This document shows, piece after piece, positions 36,438-44,358 of a stretch of 64,000 bases of DNA (its first letter is position 1; the number at the start of each line of letters is the position of its first letter). The DNA comes from Calditrichales bacterium MX18-03 (GTDB lineage: Bacteria; Bacillota; Clostridia; Lutisporales; Lutisporaceae). The notes beneath the pieces were generated by a model. That model was not told the origin of the DNA. It searched no databases and saw only the letters and a program-made list of their open reading frames with translations. The stretch lies in assembly GCA_021083345.1 (NCBI GenBank), contig JAJGRE010000003.1:124001-188000 (forward strand). Direction: 5' to 3'. Made by a program: the position numbers and the translations under genes.

Positions 36438-37631
36438 TTAAAGTATTGCTGACAACAAGCCTTTCTTCTCAGCCCCTTGACCGGCCAGAAACTGGCTCAG
36501 CTTCAATATCCGCTTGGCTACATGGGATGCCTTCCTGTGAGAGACCAACGGGTGGCCATTGTTGACCGAAACCGTTACTGAAGCTGTATCATCCGGTATC
36601 ACCATCCAGATATCCACATTGAGAGCCGACTTGAAATCTGCATATTTGATTCCGTAGCTTTCATTGGCTTTGTTGACTACCAGCTTGACCTTTTCATCCG
36701 AATAGTTCAGGGTCTTCATCACTTCCAGACCGTTTTTGGTATTTTTTATAGAGGGAAGGTCCAAAGTAGACATATAGATGATGACATCTGAGGCATCCAG
36801 TGCCGTAATAACCGTATCATGAAAGCCTTGGGACGTATCAATCAGGATATAGTCATACCTGCCTCTCAAGGCGTCGATCAGCTTTTTAATATGATCTGCC
36901 GTTACATATTCGGCGTTTTCCGGTCTCAAGGGTGCTGCCAGAACCTTGACACCTGAATAATGCGTCAAAAGGTACTCCTCCACCAGGCTGCTTTCCTGTT
37001 CGATATTCCCGATATCCTTAATCAGCTCGGTAATGGAATTTTTGACATAAAGGTTCAAGCATATGGCCACGTCTCCGAATTGCAGGTCAAAGTCCAGCAA
37101 CGCAACCCTTTTTCCTGTGGTATTTGCCAGAGATACTGCCAAATTTGTCACCAATGTGGTTTTACCTACACCGCCTTTGGTGGAAAAAACACTGATCACC
37201 TTTGATTCTATCTTTTCAACCGCAGTTACGGTATTGTATTTTCTTTTCTTGGTCAGATCTATATCATAAACATGTCTGACAGCATCCACCAATTCCTTCA
37301 CGCCGAAAGGCTTCACCACATAGTCCCTAGCGCCTGCCGCCATCGCTTTCTTGATATATTCCCGCTCGCCCTGTATGGACATGATGATGATAGAGCCCTC
37401 CAGGCCTTCTTCAGTTATCTCTTCAGTGGCCCTGATCCCGTCCATCTCAGGCATGTTGATGTCCATAAGGATAATGTCCGGTTTCTTTTCCTTGACCAGT
37501 TGAACTGCTTCCATTCCGTTGCGTGCCTGTCCTACGATTTCGATATCCTTTTCCCAGTTAAAAATAGCAGCAATGTTCTCTCTGGTCTGCTCCGAGTCAT
37601 CCGCAATGACTACCCGAATCCTTCTTTCCAT
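36438..37631 (-). CDS. tadZ: Tad localisation protein TadZ/CpaE: receiver domain fused to ParA/MinD-like ATPase
   Basis: 397 residues. Residues about 4-125 form a response-regulator receiver with VVIADDSEQTRENI, the phospho-acceptor aspartate in IILMDINMPEMDG, and the conserved lysine in DYVVKPFGVKE, so phosphorylation is possible. The C-terminal ATPase has the deviant Walker A STKGGVGKTTLVTNLA and DTSQGFHD. It places the pilus machine at a cell site in other bacteria. AAGGAGG precedes the ATG. Confidence 0.92.
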   Translation of the reverse strand: MERRIRVVIADDSEQTRENIAAIFNWEKDIEIVGQARNGMEAVQLVKEKKPDIILMDINMPEMDGIRATEEITEEGLEGSIIIMSIQGEREYIKKAMAAGARDYVVKPFGVKELVDAVRHVYDIDLTKKRKYNTVTAVEKIESKVISVFSTKGGVGKTTLVTNLAVSLANTTGKRVALLDFDLQFGDVAICLNLYVKNSITELIKDIGNIEQESSLVEEYLLTHYSGVKVLAAPLRPENAEYVTADHIKKLIDALRGRYDYILIDTSQGFHDTVITALDASDVIIYMSTLDLPSIKNTKNGLEVMKTLNYSDEKVKLVVNKANESYGIKYADFKSALNVDIWMVIPDDTASVTVSVNNGHPLVSHRKASHVAKRILKLSQFLAGQGAEKKGLLSAIL

Positions 37632-37643
37632 AATTCCACCTCC

Positions 37644-38405
37644 TTACTTGGCAAACTCCAGTTTTCCTTTGCCATAGGTCATTTCATCGCGTATGACACC
37701 TGGTGTCTGCACAGTCGTCGTATCCGATACCGGCTTCAGAGCCAGCCTTAAAACACCGCTTTCATCCGCCAGCACCAGCCGCTCTGCTTCCTCAAGTGTC
37801 ACAGCCAGCGTTACACTGACCGGAAGCTTTTCTCCCTCTTTTCTTTCTTCCTTGGTCTCCATGCGCATGCTTTGCCCGATGCCAAGGATTTGTACATTCT
37901 GCAATATGACCTTTGTCAGCTTGGGATAATAGATTTTTCTGGCACCAAGCTCCTTATCCTTTTCCTCAAAGGTAGCGATGACATCCACCAGGTCCCCCTG
38001 TGTAATGAAATCCCCGACCTCCGCCACTTCATTCACGCCTATGGTAACAGCCCTTTTCCCCTTTGGAATCACATAGGACAGAGTATTTTTCTCACCCTGG
38101 TACAAACGCTCCAGGACAACCGGTTCCCCTTTCAGGACCCGCTCCTTTGTAAGCTTTCCTACGATCTGGCTCTTATCGCCGGTACCTTTGATCAGGCTGG
38201 CGTTTTCGGGAACTTGAACCAGCATCAGCATGTCTTCTTTTATAACAACCCTTGCCGGGATGTTTTCCTTTGCAATATAGACACCCGTGTAAGGTATTTC
38301 CGCCTCCTGTCTGTTTAACCTCGCTATATAGAAATAAACCAGCAGGCTTGTGCATAACGCCATCACCACTGCCAGTATCCAAATCTTTCTGTTTATTCCT
38401 TCCAT
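37644..38405 (-). CDS. cpaB: Flp pilus assembly protein CpaB/RcpC (SAF domain)
   Basis: 253 residues. An N-terminal membrane segment (IWILAVVMALCTSLLVYFY) is followed by a SAF domain (ARVVIKEDMLMLVQVPEN) and a second domain with RAVTIGVNEVAEVGDF and a DVIATFEE strand. Proteins of this type sit on the outer side of the membrane and stabilise the pilus base. In Gram-negatives it works with the RcpA secretin, which is absent here, as expected for a single-membrane cell. Confidence 0.9.
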   Translation of the reverse strand: MEGINRKIWILAVVMALCTSLLVYFYIARLNRQEAEIPYTGVYIAKENIPARVVIKEDMLMLVQVPENASLIKGTGDKSQIVGKLTKERVLKGEPVVLERLYQGEKNTLSYVIPKGKRAVTIGVNEVAEVGDFITQGDLVDVIATFEEKDKELGARKIYYPKLTKVILQNVQILGIGQSMRMETKEERKEGEKLPVSVTLAVTLEEAERLVLADESGVLRLALKPVSDTTTVQTPGVIRDEMTYGKGKLEFAK

Positions 38406-38427
38406 GACATGAACTCCCCCCTCAGTG

Positions 38428-39378
38428 CTATTCGATCAGCTTGATGCCGAATAACCCGAAATCATTGGCTGCTTCACCGATTTCTCCCTCATCCAGTTTA
38501 CGGATGAATTTTCCGCTTACCTCTGTTTTGCCCCCATTATCTATGACATCTTCCAGAAAGAATGCTGCAAACCCTACAATTTTAACTGTTTTTCTTCCAG
38601 GAACACTTAATGAATCAACGATTGGGATCTTGATGACCCTTGGGCAATTGACCTCCAAATTTGTAATATCTCCGTCGGAGTGGTCATGCGGATCGGATTC
38701 CAGAATAAAAGTAATTCCCTCCAGTGTGGGCCCTGCCATGTTGCCAGGCTCAGTATCAAATTCATCGCCTATCTCGACCATATCGCCCATGCCAATGGTA
38801 CCGAAGTAACCATATTTTAGGTTGTTCCGGTAGTTGGAAGCCCCGCTCCCCCCCAGTGCCAATGCGCCGTAATTGCCACAATAGCCGTCTCCACCGCCTC
38901 TTTTCAGTGTATAGGATTGACCCAATACAAAGCTCTGCTGTTCTACCGCCAAAGGCCGAAGCCCTCTTACCCCGGTGATGTTTCCTACAACGGCAGTTGC
39001 TCTTGCCTTTACAGATGCATCCATGATATTGAAGATCCTTGCAAAATGCAGTCCCACAACCTTGGTGGACTCAACAGATATCCTTCTCTGACCCTCTGCG
39101 ATATCGATAGTTAGCGTTTCAGGGGCTATGCCGTTCAAACCCGCATATTTGAATGCTTCTTGCAGCATCTCCATATCGCCCTTATCAAACTTCGCCGCTG
39201 CTGCCAGGGCAGCTGCATCAACGGCGTTCTGCAGCTTGCTCTCTTCGAAATATAAAAGACCGGCATCCACACTAAGGGACATCAATGCCGCCATTGATGT
39301 CATGACCAGCATCAGAATGATGGAACTGCTGCCTTTTCTGTTGAAATACTGTTTTATATTTGAACATTCAAATCTCAT
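38428..39378 (-). CDS. TadG-like surface/pilus assembly protein
   Basis: 316 residues from the ATG at 39378, nine bases after GAGGG; a TTG at 39387 is in frame but less likely. A single membrane segment SSIILMLVMTSMAALMSLSV is followed by ESKLQNAVDAAALAAAA, the signature of TadG-type Flp proteins. The rest is an extracytoplasmic beta-rich domain with LGGSGASNYRNNL and no vWA metal site. The start lies two bases from the tadE stop, so the two minor pilins are made together. Confidence 0.85.
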   Translation of the reverse strand: MRFECSNIKQYFNRKGSSSIILMLVMTSMAALMSLSVDAGLLYFEESKLQNAVDAAALAAAAKFDKGDMEMLQEAFKYAGLNGIAPETLTIDIAEGQRRISVESTKVVGLHFARIFNIMDASVKARATAVVGNITGVRGLRPLAVEQQSFVLGQSYTLKRGGGDGYCGNYGALALGGSGASNYRNNLKYGYFGTIGMGDMVEIGDEFDTEPGNMAGPTLEGITFILESDPHDHSDGDITNLEVNCPRVIKIPIVDSLSVPGRKTVKIVGFAAFFLEDVIDNGGKTEVSGKFIRKLDEGEIGEAANDFGLFGIKLIE

Positions 39379-39379
39379 T

Positions 39380-39784
39380 TTATTCAACCCTCATGTACGT
39401 ATTGGATTCCATATTTAAAGGATTCGGAATGATGCCGCTTAATATCGGTGTATAGATGACAACGGCATATTCTACCGTCACACAGACATCCGAACCGCTG
39501 ATTCTTGAATCATCATCCGGTGTCAGATCGACTTCGATAGCGCTGGCACTCAAAAGGCCAGCTTTGCTCTTGACATTCAGGATGACTTCCTCATCGCTTT
39601 TCCCTATGGCTGCCAGTCTTGCCCCTTCCCGGGATGCATGAGTAATAATCAGGTAGGAACCGAAGATTCTGGTAAACTCAACCATCCCCATCAGGAGAAG
39701 GATAATGAGGGGCAATATCAAAGCCGTTTCCACCAATGACTGCCCTTTGCTGTTCCTAAGACTTTTAATCATGCTTCCTCGCAT
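39380..39784 (-). CDS. tadE: TadE-like minor pseudopilin
   Basis: 134 residues from ATG 39784, nine bases after GGAGGG; an upstream frame to 39826 lacks that site. The leader ends NSKGQSLVETALILPLIIL, in which the Gly and the Glu five residues later mark the prepilin peptidase site of the TadE class, then FTRIFGSYLIITHASREGARLAA. It is presumed to prime or cap the Flp fibre. Confidence 0.9.
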   Translation of the reverse strand: MRGSMIKSLRNSKGQSLVETALILPLIILLLMGMVEFTRIFGSYLIITHASREGARLAAIGKSDEEVILNVKSKAGLLSASAIEVDLTPDDDSRISGSDVCVTVEYAVVIYTPILSGIIPNPLNMESNTYMRVE

Positions 39785-39844
39785 CGTATTGTCCCTCCCT
39801 TTCAGTCTTTCAACTTCCTGATTCATACCTAAATGAGTGAAGGT

Positions 39845-39882
39845 AGAAAAATGACCCTACCTGGGGGTATCAAGTAGGGTCA
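39845..39882 (-). terminator. Intra-operon terminator between flp and tadE
   Basis: TGACCCTAC and GTAGGGTCA form a perfect 9-bp stem, then TTTTTC on the minus strand. It would lower expression of the assembly genes relative to the major pilin. Confidence 0.8.
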
Positions 39883-39928
39883 GGTCAGTGTAATTGATTC
39901 ATTGCTCGTTTTGAAGGTCCTGACATTA

Positions 39929-40117
39929 TCAGCTTCCGGGCGTGAGCGCAGTGATAATCTGGGTGAACTTCGCTGCTATGGATGTGCTAAGACCTGTCAA
40001 TGTTGCAATCAGGAGTACAGCTACGAAGGCTATGATCAGTACATATTCCACCATCCCCTGTCCCCTTTTGTCGGATAACATTTCCTTTACTCTTAACCAG
40101 CACATTAATAGTGTCAT
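39929..40117 (-). CDS. flp: Flp/Fap-type major pilin
   Basis: 62 residues, the size of Flp prepilins. The leader has KRGQGMVEYVLIIAFVAVL, with Gly before the mature Gln/Gly end and Glu at position 5 of the hydrophobic helix. FTQIITAL closes the short C-terminus. TadV-type peptidase would cleave it and the helices would polymerise into a thin fibre. GGAGGC precedes the ATG. It is the first gene of the Tad operon, with a terminator behind it. Confidence 0.93.
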   Translation of the reverse strand: MTLLMCWLRVKEMLSDKRGQGMVEYVLIIAFVAVLLIATLTGLSTSIAAKFTQIITALTPGS

Positions 40118-40288
40118 TGTTACCGCCTCCTTTTTCTATTTTTATATAGTAAGCTTCTGTTGCATGTTTTCATTATAGACCCCATCGTCAAGATAAACTA
40201 TCCAACGAATGCATTAATTTGCAGGTAGCTGCCAAGCCTATATCTGAGCACTTTGTCCCATTGTGCATTCTTATAAAATCTGATGAAT

Positions 40289-40306
40289 ATTATACATATT
40301 ATACCA
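40289..40306 (-). promoter_or_regulatory. Extended -10 promoter(s) of the flp-tad operon
   Basis: TGGTATAAT (40306-40298) and a second TATAAT (40294-40289) on the minus strand give two overlapping -10 elements. No good -35 is at the usual distance, which fits an extended -10 type. The flp leader would be about 170 bases. Confidence 0.6.
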
Positions 40307-40361
40307 GCAGCAACAGTTGATTGCCGCAATTCTGACAGAATAGTCTGACTTTTTTCGGTAG

Positions 40362-40405
40362 AAAAAAAGACGCAGGATACATCAACATTCATTGAAATCC
40401 CTGCG
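40362..40405 (-). terminator. Terminator after the second Tad-like operon
   Basis: CGCAGGGAT and ATCCTGCG pair (one bulge) and are followed by TCTTTTTTT on the minus strand, nearly 200 bases past the last stop. Confidence 0.75.
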
Positions 40406-40595
40406 CGCTCCTCTATAGCGTCTATCGGCTGCTTTCCTCTTAATCCATCCTCCCCTGTATGAATGTGTTCCCGAACCGCCCCCATAATATGGATGGCTTA
40501 TCTTCACTTCATATAGTCCTGCAGTCCTATAAGGATAAAAGCTCTTTATGCAGCTGCTAAAATGCGTTTAACAAGTATTTCATTTAAAATCACTG
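40406..40595 (-). other. Long 3' region of the second Tad-like operon, possibly structured RNA
   Basis: About 190 bases between the last stop and the terminator. On the minus strand CCATCC (from about 40498) and GGATGG enclose a G-rich loop with GGGGGCGGTTCGGGAAC, followed by purine-rich AGAGGAAAGCAGCC. I match it to no known riboswitch. An open frame here (40198-40485) crosses the terminator and is probably not a gene. Confidence 0.4.
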
Positions 40596-41378
40596 TTATT
40601 TTCTTCGAATTTCTCCGCCGCCCAGCCCATAAGCAAAAAAACGCTGGCTTTTAAAGGGATTCATGGAAGGAAGAGGTATGCCTTCGCAAAACACAATAAA
40701 ATTCACACCGCCGATGGGACTGATCCGATCATCCGGAACATCACCCAGGGATATATTCAAGCGGTATCGGTTGCCGCTTTCTTTATTGTACCTGTTGTTC
40801 ATAAAACAGCTCAGCTCACTGATGATATATTCCCCAAGAAGCAGCTGCCTTTCTTCTGTCGTCAAGCCAAGCTGGGATCCGCTGATCCATTCTCCTGCCG
40901 TCATATCGTATATCTGATCAGATAATGTGAATCGGTACGGCATTCCACAGTATTGCATGTCATAGCCCTTTTCGCCGGCGGCATTGTAAGCCGTCCAGTC
41001 ATCATTCATATCTGCAATCATGAGCCTGTCATAGCAGATCAGTGCTTTCATGGGTATGTACATCTTAATCCTTTCCTGGTCTGCTGCCTCCAATAGGCTT
41101 GAATTGCAAAAAAACAGCCGGTAAAACCATTCCAATGCTTTATCCCTGTCCACTGCAACATTTCTGCTGTCCTCCAACCCGGTGCCATAACCGGCTCCCT
41201 GCTGCTCAAGCATGTCCTCCGAGACATAAGCATGACAGGCTGCCGCAGCATTGGCCCCGGAGTCCAAAGCACGCTTATAGCGCTCCGACATCCATTCAAC
41301 CTGATCGACGCCCATCCCGATAAATATCATCGTTATAGAACAGAAAAGAAAAATAAGGCTCCAAAAGAAGATCTTCAT
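40596..41378 (-). CDS. Membrane-anchored hypothetical protein of the second Tad-like operon
   Basis: 260 residues. An N-terminal hydrophobic segment (FFWSLIFLFCSITMIFIGMG) is followed by VDQVEWMSERYKRALDSGANAAAACHA, reminiscent of the TadG-type helix and small-residue patch. The rest is a predicted extracytoplasmic domain rich in aromatic and acidic residues, ending FAYGLGGGEIRRK. No family recognised. By position and topology it is a candidate structural component, corresponding to tadG. It is the last gene of the operon. Confidence 0.7.
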   Translation of the reverse strand: MKIFFWSLIFLFCSITMIFIGMGVDQVEWMSERYKRALDSGANAAAACHAYVSEDMLEQQGAGYGTGLEDSRNVAVDRDKALEWFYRLFFCNSSLLEAADQERIKMYIPMKALICYDRLMIADMNDDWTAYNAAGEKGYDMQYCGMPYRFTLSDQIYDMTAGEWISGSQLGLTTEERQLLLGEYIISELSCFMNNRYNKESGNRYRLNISLGDVPDDRISPIGGVNFIVFCEGIPLPSMNPFKSQRFFAYGLGGGEIRRK

Positions 41379-41393
41379 GGTTCTGCCCCCCAG

Positions 41394-41840
41394 CTATTGG
41401 ATATAGACCGATGCCTTGCCATATAACCGGATATCATAAGCGCCGGATATGGATTGCCCGAGCGGTGTCATCTCATATAACCTGCTGAGTGGATGTCTGG
41501 TCTTGCATTTCACATAAATATTGATAATATCATAACCTTCTTCTCTCAATTCTCTTCCGATGACCGACATGTTTGAGATCAACTGGGGCTGATCGGTATT
41601 TCCCCTGTATTTTTCGGCAGAAACACTGATGTCAAAAATGCCGAATGGCTTTAGCCTTTCTTGGAGTTCGTTATAGACAGATTCATACAGTGCACCCTTC
41701 TTCGCAGCAATTTGGGTATATTGATATACGATGTTCTCGACGGACTGCTGCCTGATCTTAAAATCTCGGTCCAGGGTACCATGAAACGAAAACCAGGTCA
41801 GCAGAGGCATTACCAGCAGCGATGCCCAAAATTTCTCCAT
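41394..41840 (-). CDS. Pilin-like anchored protein of the second Tad-like operon
   Basis: 148 residues from ATG 41840, with GGAGG six bases before it. It opens MEKFWASLLVMPLLTWFSF, one membrane helix with a very short N-tail, then a soluble alpha/beta domain. The first six residues except one repeat the start of the next gene upstream (MEKFWA in both). There is no classical Gly/Glu prepilin cleavage site. Possibly a minor pilin-like subunit; function unknown. Confidence 0.7.
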   Translation of the reverse strand: MEKFWASLLVMPLLTWFSFHGTLDRDFKIRQQSVENIVYQYTQIAAKKGALYESVYNELQERLKPFGIFDISVSAEKYRGNTDQPQLISNMSVIGRELREEGYDIINIYVKCKTRHPLSRLYEMTPLGQSISGAYDIRLYGKASVYIQ

Positions 41841-41864
41841 AGTATCCTCCACTTAATGATGAGA

Positions 41865-42272
41865 TTATTGTATCATTGTAAAATCAATACTGGAGATGGT
41901 TCCTGAAGCATTCTTGGTGACTTCCTTAACATAATATTTTGCCAGATCATTCACTTTATCCGAAACGTTGTTGCAATCCGTGACGTACGTCTGATCTCCA
42001 GTGCATCCGGATGCACCGCCCCCGCTGACATGGATACTAATTGTATTGCCGGTCTTGCAATATAGTGTAATGGTATTGATGACATTTGATGCTGTCACTG
42101 TGGAGGGTGCCGTATCCTCAACATCGGATTTCACTGCCGAAAGCGTCTGGTTGGCAGTATCCGCCATTGCCAGTTGAGAGTCCTTTTGAGGATTATAAAC
42201 TTGATTGACATACATCAATCCGGCTGCTGCCACAACAACAAAGATGAGTATAACCGCCCAGAATTTTTCCAT
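41865..42272 (-). CDS. Pilin-like anchored protein with four cysteines, second Tad-like operon
   Basis: 135 residues. MEKFWAVILIFVVVAAAGLMYVNQVYNP is best described as a short tail, one membrane helix and a Tyr-rich exit (first 12 residues MEKFWAVILIFV). The exported part is Ser/Thr/Asn-rich with three or four cysteines (YCKTGN, ASGCTGD, TDCNNV) that could form disulfides. It has the size and topology expected of a major structural subunit that would replace Flp in this locus. AAGGAG precedes the ATG. No known family. Confidence 0.68.
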   Translation of the reverse strand: MEKFWAVILIFVVVAAAGLMYVNQVYNPQKDSQLAMADTANQTLSAVKSDVEDTAPSTVTASNVINTITLYCKTGNTISIHVSGGGASGCTGDQTYVTDCNNVSDKVNDLAKYYVKEVTKNASGTISSIDFTMIQ

Positions 42273-42310
42273 TGCTTCTTCTCCTTATCATTTAATGTAG
42301 TTTTTGAGGT

Positions 42311-43456
42311 CTATTTTATGAAATTGGATGGATTTGTGAGGATCGTCAGGCTATATGAGAAGTATACTGCTGCCAGCAGCATAGCCGCTGCAACCGGGAC
42401 CATGGCATAGAGCTGCTTGGTCTTCCTGCGTTTCAGGTTTTTCACTTCCATCCAATTCTGATAGTCTTCTGCCATTTCATCTGCTGCGTCCGCTATACCC
42501 TGAAAGCCCGTATTGGCTGACAGCTTCAACAAGGCAAGCAGCTCATACAGCTCCTGGTTTTCAACCGTTTGCATCTCTTGTTCAAAAACTGCTTCCGCCT
42601 TTCCGCTTTTTACGCCGTTCAGCAACGTGCCCAGCCGGCTGCTATACAGCTCCGAAACCAGCAGCATGGCTGACAGGACTGCTTTAAGGCTGTATGGCGG
42701 CAGCCTGCCGAAAATTGAAAACACATTGATGCAGTGGAGCACCTCCCAGTCCCGTTTATCCTCAATCAACCTGATTTTGATTGCCGCTAGCATATTGGGC
42801 AGGAAAAACATCACAACGGAAACTAGAAATGCTTGGACATAAGGGTGATACTGTGTTTCGATCCGGCTGACCTTGACCAGTTTTTCGTATAGTCTTTCAG
42901 CCATTTCCTGTGTGTCCTCCCGAACATCCTTTCCACTGACACTGATCATTTGAGAAATGTATTCCACATAGAGGGCCCTGCCTTCTGCACTAGACAGGTT
43001 TTCAAACGTTGGCCTTCCGGATTTGACAGCCTCCCGGGCACTCCGGAACAGCGTCTGTTCCATTATCGTCCTCTGTGACTCCGGCATGCGGTATGCCTCT
43101 ATTGCCGTCCTGTTATAATTCAAATCATCAATAACGGCTTGACACTGCAAATTAACACTGGTCACTTGAATATTGACCAGGCTAATGCAAGCAGCTGACA
43201 TCAGACATACCTTGGCCAAATAAAAGCTCTCCACCGAAAAACAGAATCCAGCTTGCTCCAGCAGGGCAGCGGTACGGACATAGCGCAGATCCTCCGGCTT
43301 TGGCATCAAGGGATACAGGCGCCACATTTTTTCACGAAAGCGGCTTCTAATAAAGTCCGGCCTGTAAAGCTTTCTCAGTCTATTATACTGAAGCAGCTGC
43401 TGCAACGCTGTAACAGTCAGTGCTGCCAGCAGCACCAATGAAACGTATCGGATCAC
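42311..43456 (-). CDS. TadC-like platform protein, divergent
   Basis: 381 residues from a GTG. Membrane segments lie at about 5-25, 75-95, 205-225 and 350-375, the spacing of GspF/TadC proteins. GTLLNGVKSGKAEAVF and LLALLKLSANTGFQGIADAADEMAEDY recall the F-domain helices, but the signature is weak. Loops are longer than in the canonical tadC. It follows the TadB-like gene and is upstream of the pilin-like genes, so an inner-membrane platform role is inferred. Confidence 0.65.
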   Translation of the reverse strand: MIRYVSLVLLAALTVTALQQLLQYNRLRKLYRPDFIRSRFREKMWRLYPLMPKPEDLRYVRTAALLEQAGFCFSVESFYLAKVCLMSAACISLVNIQVTSVNLQCQAVIDDLNYNRTAIEAYRMPESQRTIMEQTLFRSAREAVKSGRPTFENLSSAEGRALYVEYISQMISVSGKDVREDTQEMAERLYEKLVKVSRIETQYHPYVQAFLVSVVMFFLPNMLAAIKIRLIEDKRDWEVLHCINVFSIFGRLPPYSLKAVLSAMLLVSELYSSRLGTLLNGVKSGKAEAVFEQEMQTVENQELYELLALLKLSANTGFQGIADAADEMAEDYQNWMEVKNLKRRKTKQLYAMVPVAAAMLLAAVYFSYSLTILTNPSNFIK

Positions 43457-43491
43457 CAGGTGGGGAAAGATAGTACCGCCTCCCGTCCATA

Positions 43492-44358
43492 CTAATTCTG
43501 AAGTTTTCGCATCCAGTGAATGAATACCGTACCCAGGTTGCTAATCATCATCATTGCTGCAGTGAGGCTTTGGGCCTGGATACTGCCATAAATGGAATCC
43601 ATGTCGATATCCCTCAAGAGGCTGGTGTTGTACCACTGAGATATAGGTATGACGAAATACGGAAATAGAAATACAAAAAGCTGCATGCTCAGGAGCTCCA
43701 CATTATTGAATTCCTGTTCGATGCTCAAACGGGTGATGCAGTGGTTCAAGCGTTTCAGGTTCCTAGCAATCACATCGGCCTGCCGGTCTTGAGCCCCCGG
43801 CAAGGCTGCATGTCCGCCATTCTCCTTGGCAAAATGCATCAGCCTGCAGAGCATTTTCAACCATACCGATGGCATGACGGCTTCCAGCCTCTCTACTTGC
43901 CTTTGGCTGTCTGCTGAAAGAATGGCATCCCGGAGACGAAGTAAAAAAACTTTATTATTTGCCGCACACCTGGTGATGGTTTCATCCAGTGCAGCAACGA
44001 CATTTCCATGGTAGTGAGAATAATAATGTGAGAGTACCTTCAGTGTGTTGGGTATTTCCTTCTTAATGCGTTTTTCCTTTATTTCAAAGTAAATATCAAC
44101 GATCAAATAGACAAAAATCACAGCGGAGACCAGAGAAAGCAGCTTATGATACCAGAGCTTATGAAACAAAGCCAATGCAGCAGCACCATAGACGGTTCCC
44201 GCCAAGACGGCTGTTACTACAATAAGAAAGCTGGCATGCAGATTCCTTTGAGGTGATAATTGATTTATCTTGCACAAACGTCTGTTTATCAACATGACCG
44301 GTCCGCCCATCATAGGGCTGTCCTCTATCTTGAAAAACAGCATCTTTCTGTCACGCAT
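43492..44358 (-). CDS. TadB-like platform protein, divergent
   Basis: 288 residues from ATG 44358 (nine bases after GGGGG; longer starts at 44379 and 44406 exist). Two hydrophobic segments at about 40-95, then a helical domain with KEIPNTLKVLSHYYSHYHGNVVAALDE, corresponding to the F-domain helix pair, and further membrane segments at about 225-285. The start overlaps the TadA-like stop by 8 bases. Role by synteny and topology. Confidence 0.68.
   Translation of the reverse strand: MRDRKMLFFKIEDSPMMGGPVMLINRRLCKINQLSPQRNLHASFLIVVTAVLAGTVYGAAALALFHKLWYHKLLSLVSAVIFVYLIVDIYFEIKEKRIKKEIPNTLKVLSHYYSHYHGNVVAALDETITRCAANNKVFLLRLRDAILSADSQRQVERLEAVMPSVWLKMLCRLMHFAKENGGHAALPGAQDRQADVIARNLKRLNHCITRLSIEQEFNNVELLSMQLFVFLFPYFVIPISQWYNTSLLRDIDMDSIYGSIQAQSLTAAMMMISNLGTVFIHWMRKLQN

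Noticed and set aside
40118-40290. c-di-GMP riboswitch in the flp leader
   Set aside because: Only isolated similar blocks (a GACAAAG and a GGCAGC-like stretch); the core helices could not be drawn.
40198-40485. 95-codon open frame on the minus strand between the Tad operons
   Set aside because: It crosses a strong terminator and two -10 elements, has no ribosome site and no recognisable sequence.
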